Source: UBA7672 sp965229115 (GTDB lineage Bacteria > Pseudomonadota > Alphaproteobacteria > Caulobacterales > Hyphomonadaceae). Taken from it: a stretch of 64,000 bases of DNA. Positions 59,926 through 64,000 of this stretch are shown here, one piece after another. A model generated the notes under the pieces. It was given only the letters and a program-made list of their open reading frames with translations, did not search any database and had not been told where the DNA came from. Each line of letters begins with the position of its first letter. Position 1 is the first letter of the stretch. Location: assembly GCA_965229115.1 (NCBI GenBank), contig CBDDIR010000001.1, positions 62,001-126,000 of the forward strand, in the 5' to 3' direction. The position numbers and the translations under genes were made by a program.

Positions 59926-61656
59926 CTATTCCGCCGCCATCGCCGACGGCGCAGCCTGGGCGCCGCGTAGCAGCCGGCCCGGTAGCGCGCCGGTGGGCTC
60001 GCCGTCGCGATAGGTGACGTCGCCGGCGACGATGGTCGCCACATAGCCGTCGGCCCGCTGGATCAGCCGCCGCCCACCCGCCGGCAGATCGTAGGCGACC
60101 TCCGGCGCGCGAAGGCGCAGATGGTCGTAATCGATGACGTTGAGGTCGGCGCGCAGCCCGACCGCGATCCGGCCGCGGTCGAACAGCCCCACCGATTCGG
60201 CGGTGTCACGGCACTGCATGCGGATCACCGCCTCCAGGGGCAGCTTGGGGCCCCGGGTGCGGTCGCGGGTCCAGTGGGTGAGCAGGCTGGTTGGGAAGCT
60301 GCCGTCGCAGATCATGCCCACATGGGCGCCGCCGTCGCTGAGGCCGGGCACCGTGTTGGGATCGGTCAGCATCTCATAGGCCGCGTCGAGGGAGCCGTCG
60401 GCGTAGTTGAGGAAGGGCACATAGAGCGTACCCTTGCCGTCCTGCGACAGCATGTGGTCGAGGGCGACCGCCTCGTTACTGAGGCCGCGCGCGCGGGCCT
60501 GGAAGGCCACCGTGGATTCCTCGGTCGGCTCGTAATCGGGCTCGGCGGCCATCAGATGCATCTGGTCCCAGGCCTGGACCATGCCGCGGGCGCCGTCCTT
60601 GGGATCTTCCGACAACAGCTGCGCGCGCACCGCCGGATCGCGCAGGCGAGCCAGCTTTTCGGCGAGGGGCAGCTTGGCCATCTCGCGATAGGTGGGATGG
60701 AAGCTGAATGGGGTCATAGTCAGCTCCAGGCCGAACAGCACCCCGACGGGCCGCGCGGCCACCTGAGCCTTCATCGGCAGGCCGGCGGCCACCGCGTCGG
60801 CGAGGGCGGCCAGCAGCACCTTGTAGGCCCGGGGCCCGCGCGGGCTCTGCACCAGGGTGAAGGCCAACGGTCGGCCGGAGGCCTCCACCAGCCGGCGCAT
60901 CATGGCGAACTCGGCCTCGGGATCGTTGAAGTCGGACACGAACTGCAGCGTGCCGCGGCCGGCGGCCTTCAGCCCCATCGCGATGCCCATCAGTTCGTCT
61001 TCGCCCGCGGTGAGCGTCGGAGTCGGCTGACCGTCGCTGGTGCGGTGGTTGAGTGTGCGGGAGGTGGAAAAGCCCATGGCCCCGACCTCGGCCGCGCGGC
61101 GGGCGATGGCGGCCATGGCGGCGATGTCGGCTGGGGTTGCGGCCTCGCGATTGGCGCCGCGCTCGCCCATCACATTCACCCGCACCGCGGCGTGGGGCAA
61201 CTGGGCGCCGATATCGATGTCGAAGCGCCGCCGGCTGAGCGCGTCCAGGTAGTCGGGGAAACTCTCCCAGTTCCAGGGCAGGCCCTGGCTGAGCACCGGG
61301 AAGGGGATGTCCTCCACCCCCTCCATCAAGCGCACCAGCCGGTCGTGGTCCTCGGGTTTGCAGGGGGCGAAGCCAACCCCGCAATTGCCTATGATCACGC
61401 TGGTCACCCCGTGCCAGGACGAGGGCTGCATGCGCTCGTCCCAGGTGGCCTGGCCGTCATAGTGGGTATGGACGTCGACGAAGCCGGGGCTGACCAGCTT
61501 GCCGCGGGCCTCGATCTCCTCGCGGCCCCGGCCGTTCACCTGGCCGACAGCGACGATGCGGCCGTCCTTGATCCCGACATCGGCCTCACGGCCCGTCGCG
61601 CCCGTGCCGTCCACCAGATGGCCACCGCGCACGACCAGATCGTAAGCGTGTTCCAT
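59926..61656 (-). CDS. N-acyl-D-amino-acid deacylase-like amidohydrolase
   Basis: 576-residue member of the D-aminoacylase/dihydroorotase superfamily. Metal motif PGFVDVHTHYDGQ, then GNCGVGFAPC, GFSTSRTLNHRT, LSDGGAHVGMICDG, and a final composite beta-sandwich (GLRADLNVIDYDHL). The start MEHAYDLVVRGG is preceded by AAGGAA. It forms an operon with the downstream dioxygenase; the pair may release and oxidise a modified amide substrate. Confidence 0.88.
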   Translation of the reverse strand: MEHAYDLVVRGGHLVDGTGATGREADVGIKDGRIVAVGQVNGRGREEIEARGKLVSPGFVDVHTHYDGQATWDERMQPSSWHGVTSVIIGNCGVGFAPCKPEDHDRLVRLMEGVEDIPFPVLSQGLPWNWESFPDYLDALSRRRFDIDIGAQLPHAAVRVNVMGERGANREAATPADIAAMAAIARRAAEVGAMGFSTSRTLNHRTSDGQPTPTLTAGEDELMGIAMGLKAAGRGTLQFVSDFNDPEAEFAMMRRLVEASGRPLAFTLVQSPRGPRAYKVLLAALADAVAAGLPMKAQVAARPVGVLFGLELTMTPFSFHPTYREMAKLPLAEKLARLRDPAVRAQLLSEDPKDGARGMVQAWDQMHLMAAEPDYEPTEESTVAFQARARGLSNEAVALDHMLSQDGKGTLYVPFLNYADGSLDAAYEMLTDPNTVPGLSDGGAHVGMICDGSFPTSLLTHWTRDRTRGPKLPLEAVIRMQCRDTAESVGLFDRGRIAVGLRADLNVIDYDHLRLRAPEVAYDLPAGGRRLIQRADGYVATIVAGDVTYRDGEPTGALPGRLLRGAQAAPSAMAAE

Positions 61657-61897
61657 GACCCGCGTTTCCTTATCGTTGTTTAGTCGATATTTCCCATATG
61701 GTCGGCGCATCCTGACATCTTGGTGGACGATAACCCCGGCCCGCGGCGGAGATCAATACCGGCGATCCCGTGATCGCGCTGTTCGCCGCCTGATCGGCGA
61801 TGTGTTCGCCATTTCGATGCGAATTCCCTGCTCTTGGCCGACGTCTGGACGCACGTCTCCTGTCGATGGTCCACCAGGCCGGTAAGGGTATCCCCCC

Positions 61898-63070
61898 TCA
61901 ACATCGTGGCAGCGGCGACGGACGCAACGCCGCGATGGCGTCGAGGATCTGCTGGAACAAGTCGTGCGAGACCATGACCTCGGCCATTTGGAACGTGATC
62001 GACCGCCCGTGCCGGACGACCTTCGCGCCGATCTTCACCAGCCGGTCGCGTAATGTGGTCATCGACCAATGGCTGACCTCATTGGGCAACGTCAGTGTGC
62101 GGAGGAAGTTGGCGAGGTTGTAGGCCAGGGCATGCAGTTGCAGCCGCACGGCATTGGCGGCGAAGCGGCGGCAGGACAGGCGGGTCCAGACGATCGCGTT
62201 CTTTCCCTCCTTGATGTGCTGCTCCGCCGCACCCCGCTGATTGTAGAACAGCGTCACCCGTTCCGGCGGCCGGCTTATGTTGGTCACAATGAACCCGACG
62301 CGCGGATACAACTCGCCGGGGCGCCACTCGACCTTCGCTACCACGCGGCGGGCCTTGTTCCACGAGGCCGCCTGATAGCTGAAGCTGGCGTAATAACGGC
62401 GGACATCACGCGGTGGCCGTCCCACCGGCCGCTTCAGCAGCCAGCCGATCCGTTCCTGAAGGACCGCATTGGCGGGCAGCCGCACCGTATATTTGTAGCC
62501 CTCGGCTTCGAGAAACTCATAGATACCTGGATTGGCGTAGGCGGCGTCACCCCGAAAGTACCGACGCTTCATTCCGCTTCGGTAACGCGCCACCACGGGT
62601 TCCAGCACGTCGCGCCAGTCGGCAGCGCTGTCCATGTCCAGCACGATGGTCGTCTGCGGCCGCCGTGCATGTACCCGGTCAATCCAGGCCCCCGACAGAT
62701 CGGCCAGTGCCGCGAGGTTGGCCTTGATGGTCAGCCAACCGGTCTCGAACCGGCCCATCTGGCTGGTCGAGGCAGCCTGACGATCCAGGCCGGTGCGATC
62801 CACCACGGCGCGCATCGCGGGATCATGGGCGAGACGTTCGGCGTCGTTCACGTCTTCATACCCGGCGAGGCGACCGAATACGGATTGGCGAAACAGGCCG
62901 GTCAACAGGTGCCGGGTGTTCCAGCCTCGGCGACATTCGGACAGCGCCGCACCCGCCAGATCGGTAAGCCCGAGCGCGCCGTCCAACTCACGATATGCGA
63001 GTAACCCCGCGTCGGAGGTGATACGAGTGCCGTGGAATTCCAGTCTCAGGCGACGGTCAAAATCGACCGA
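61898..63070 (-). pseudogene. IS1380-family transposase, 5'-truncated
   Basis: Most of an IS1380-type DDE transposase: FDRRLRLEFHGTRITSDAGLLAYRELDGALGLTDLAG at the cut end, Asp in TIVLDMDSAADW, GDAAYANPGIYEFLE, and the late region FYNQRGAAEQHIKEGKNAI with Glu. The extreme N-terminus is lost where the IS1182 element begins at 63071. The remaining frame is open to the TAG at 61898. Confidence 0.8.
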
Positions 63071-64000
63071 GGCTGTGTAAAAACGCAGGGCCGGTGTGAT
63101 GTGGTCAGGTGAGCGCTGCTCGCAAGACGCTGCCGCCGCTCAGGTCTGGATGGCGGCGATGAGCGGCTTGGTCCCGAGGATCTGGATCATTCTCTTCAGG
63201 TTGTAGGCCAGGACGTGGAGGCCCATCTCCGTTCGGACCTTTTCGAGGGTCTTGGTCAGGAAGTGAGTGCTTCCTATCCAGGATTTGAGGGTGCCGAAGG
63301 GGTGCTCGACGGTCTGCCGGCGGATGCCCATAGCGTGGGGCATGCGGTCCAGCCGGTCCTGCATCTGGTCCATGACGCCCTCGTGCTTCCAGCGTTTGAG
63401 CCGCTTGAGCTTGTCGGGCGTGCAGTTCGGCTTGAGCGCGCAGGTGAAGCAGGCGGTCAGGTGGCGGTAGTGGTCGATGTCGTCCTTGCGATCCGATCGC
63501 GCCGCCCCCTTGGTCAGCTGTTGCCCCGCAGGGCAGGTGTAGTGATCGTTTTCAGGGTCGTAGACGAAGTCGTTTCGGGTGAAGACGCCGCGCTCGCTGG
63601 GCCACACGGTCTTGGGGATGCAGGGCAGGATGCCGGTTCCCTCGCAGGCCAGCACCTGCTCGCCGTTGAAGTAGCCGCGATCGGCCAGGGTGGTGAGTTG
63701 CTCGCACCCAGTCGCGGCCTGGGCCTTCAGAGCCATGGGCTCCAGCTGGGTCCTGTCATGGCCCAGGTTGGTCACCTCGTGCGCCACGATCAGGTGGTGC
63801 TCAGCATCGACGGCGGTCTGCACGTTATAGCCGACAACGCCGGTCCCCCGGCCGCTGGTCGCCATGGAGCGGGCGTCCGGATCGGTGAGGGAGAGCTGCT
63901 TGTCTGGAGCGGCCTGGACCTGCTCCTGCATTGCCTTCAAGTCCTGCATCTGGCAGCGCAGACCCGCGATCTTCTCATTGATGCGGCTGGTCCTGGCTTC
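63071..64000 (-). mobile_element. IS1182-family element (runs off the right edge)
   Basis: The left boundary GGCTGTGTAAAAACGC (63071-63086) is typical of this group and cuts the IS1380 gene. The element contains the transposase described next; its right end is outside the window. Confidence 0.75.
63140..64000 (-). CDS. IS1182-family transposase (5' part outside window)
   Basis: C-terminal portion of the DDE transposase, open to the window edge (EARTSRINEKIAGLRCQMQDLKAM...). Motifs: SLTDPDARSMATSGRGTGVVGYNVQTAVD, LADRGYFNGEQVLACE, YTCPAGQQL with the Cys insert, and RRQTVEHPFGTLKSWIG with the catalytic Glu. No lesion is visible in this part. Confidence 0.9.
   Translation of the reverse strand, partial: EARTSRINEKIAGLRCQMQDLKAMQEQVQAAPDKQLSLTDPDARSMATSGRGTGVVGYNVQTAVDAEHHLIVAHEVTNLGHDRTQLEPMALKAQAATGCEQLTTLADRGYFNGEQVLACEGTGILPCIPKTVWPSERGVFTRNDFVYDPENDHYTCPAGQQLTKGAARSDRKDDIDHYRHLTACFTCALKPNCTPDKLKRLKRWKHEGVMDQMQDRLDRMPHAMGIRRQTVEHPFGTLKSWIGSTHFLTKTLEKVRTEMGLHVLAYNLKRMIQILGTKPLIAAIQT

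Noticed and set aside
58935..60017. Long plus-strand frame over the TauD-like gene
   Set aside because: Antisense shadow; no recognisable domain.
60121..61683. Open frame of about 520 codons antisense to the D-aminoacylase-like gene
   Set aside because: Composition is an antisense shadow; the opposite strand has the metal-binding motifs.
1..64000. CRISPR arrays, tRNA and rRNA genes
   Set aside because: No regularly spaced repeat series and no cloverleaf or rRNA-like sequence noticed on reading; a dedicated scan could still find a missed tRNA.

Overview
The window is GC-rich accessory DNA, most likely from a large plasmid of an alphaproteobacterium. Caulobacterales (Phenylobacterium/Caulobacter-like) is my best guess, from the TonB-dependent receptor, the Caulobacter-type HTH regulator and the protein style; that taxonomic call is inference. 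The plasmid call rests on a ParB-type partition protein (cut by the window start) followed by two parS-like palindromes, and on a mobilisation/transfer block. No rRNA, tRNA or CRISPR array was seen.

Layout. (1) 1-8.0 kb: parB end, parS-like sites, TraF-type peptidase, SleB-type cell wall hydrolase, TraD-like protein, a candidate oriT, MOBQ relaxase, VirD4/TraG coupling protein and a TrbB ATPase. The rest of a trb operon does not follow. (2) 8.0-9.6 kb: a wHTH protein behind a cluster of GTCCGG repeats, then a DUF3800 protein and a terminator. (3) 9.9-27.7 kb: a dense defence island. It holds a short Argonaute plus SIR2-APAZ pair (SPARSA type), a compact Gabija pair (OLD nuclease plus small UvrD-like helicase), an Mre11/Rad50-like YhaO/YhaN pair, an unrecognised 176-residue protein behind a perfect 12-bp-arm operator, a tyrosine recombinase, and a type III restriction-modification system whose mod gene is mosaic in base composition.

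(4) 27.8-38.2 kb: a Tn5053/Tn402-family transposon (tniR, tniQ, tniB, tniA) with a full mercury module (merR divergent from merC, merT, merP, merA, merB and a flavoprotein disulfide reductase). I find terminal inverted repeats at 27824 and 38211 and a 5-bp target duplication GGCGA on both sides. Inside it are scars of a second tni element (a tniR 3' end and a tniA 5' end) flanking the mer module. (5) 38.6-49.2 kb: a HTH regulator, degraded IS fragments, a 30-residue membrane protein, an intact-length IS3 element, a TonB-dependent receptor, an IS5/IS427 copy inside an IS1182 remnant, a MarR regulator and an IS66 copy with an exact 8-bp duplication.

(6) 49.4-54.4 kb: a catabolic operon (amidohydrolase pseudogene, acyl-CoA dehydrogenase, SDR, MBL hydrolase, enoyl-CoA hydratase). 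Its promoter carries the same TAGGCA-N4-TGCCT dyad as the TonB receptor promoter, so uptake and catabolism look co-regulated. (7) 54.7-64 kb: a resolvase fragment, aldehyde and alcohol dehydrogenases, truncated hydrolase and DUF1330 scraps, a TauD-like dioxygenase, a D-aminoacylase-like amidohydrolase, and two IS remnants (IS1380, IS1182) running off the right edge.

Taken together the segment combines maintenance and mobility, layered anti-phage defence, metal detoxification and a degradative pathway that is partly broken by mutation. All functional calls are from reading the sequence; no database search was run.
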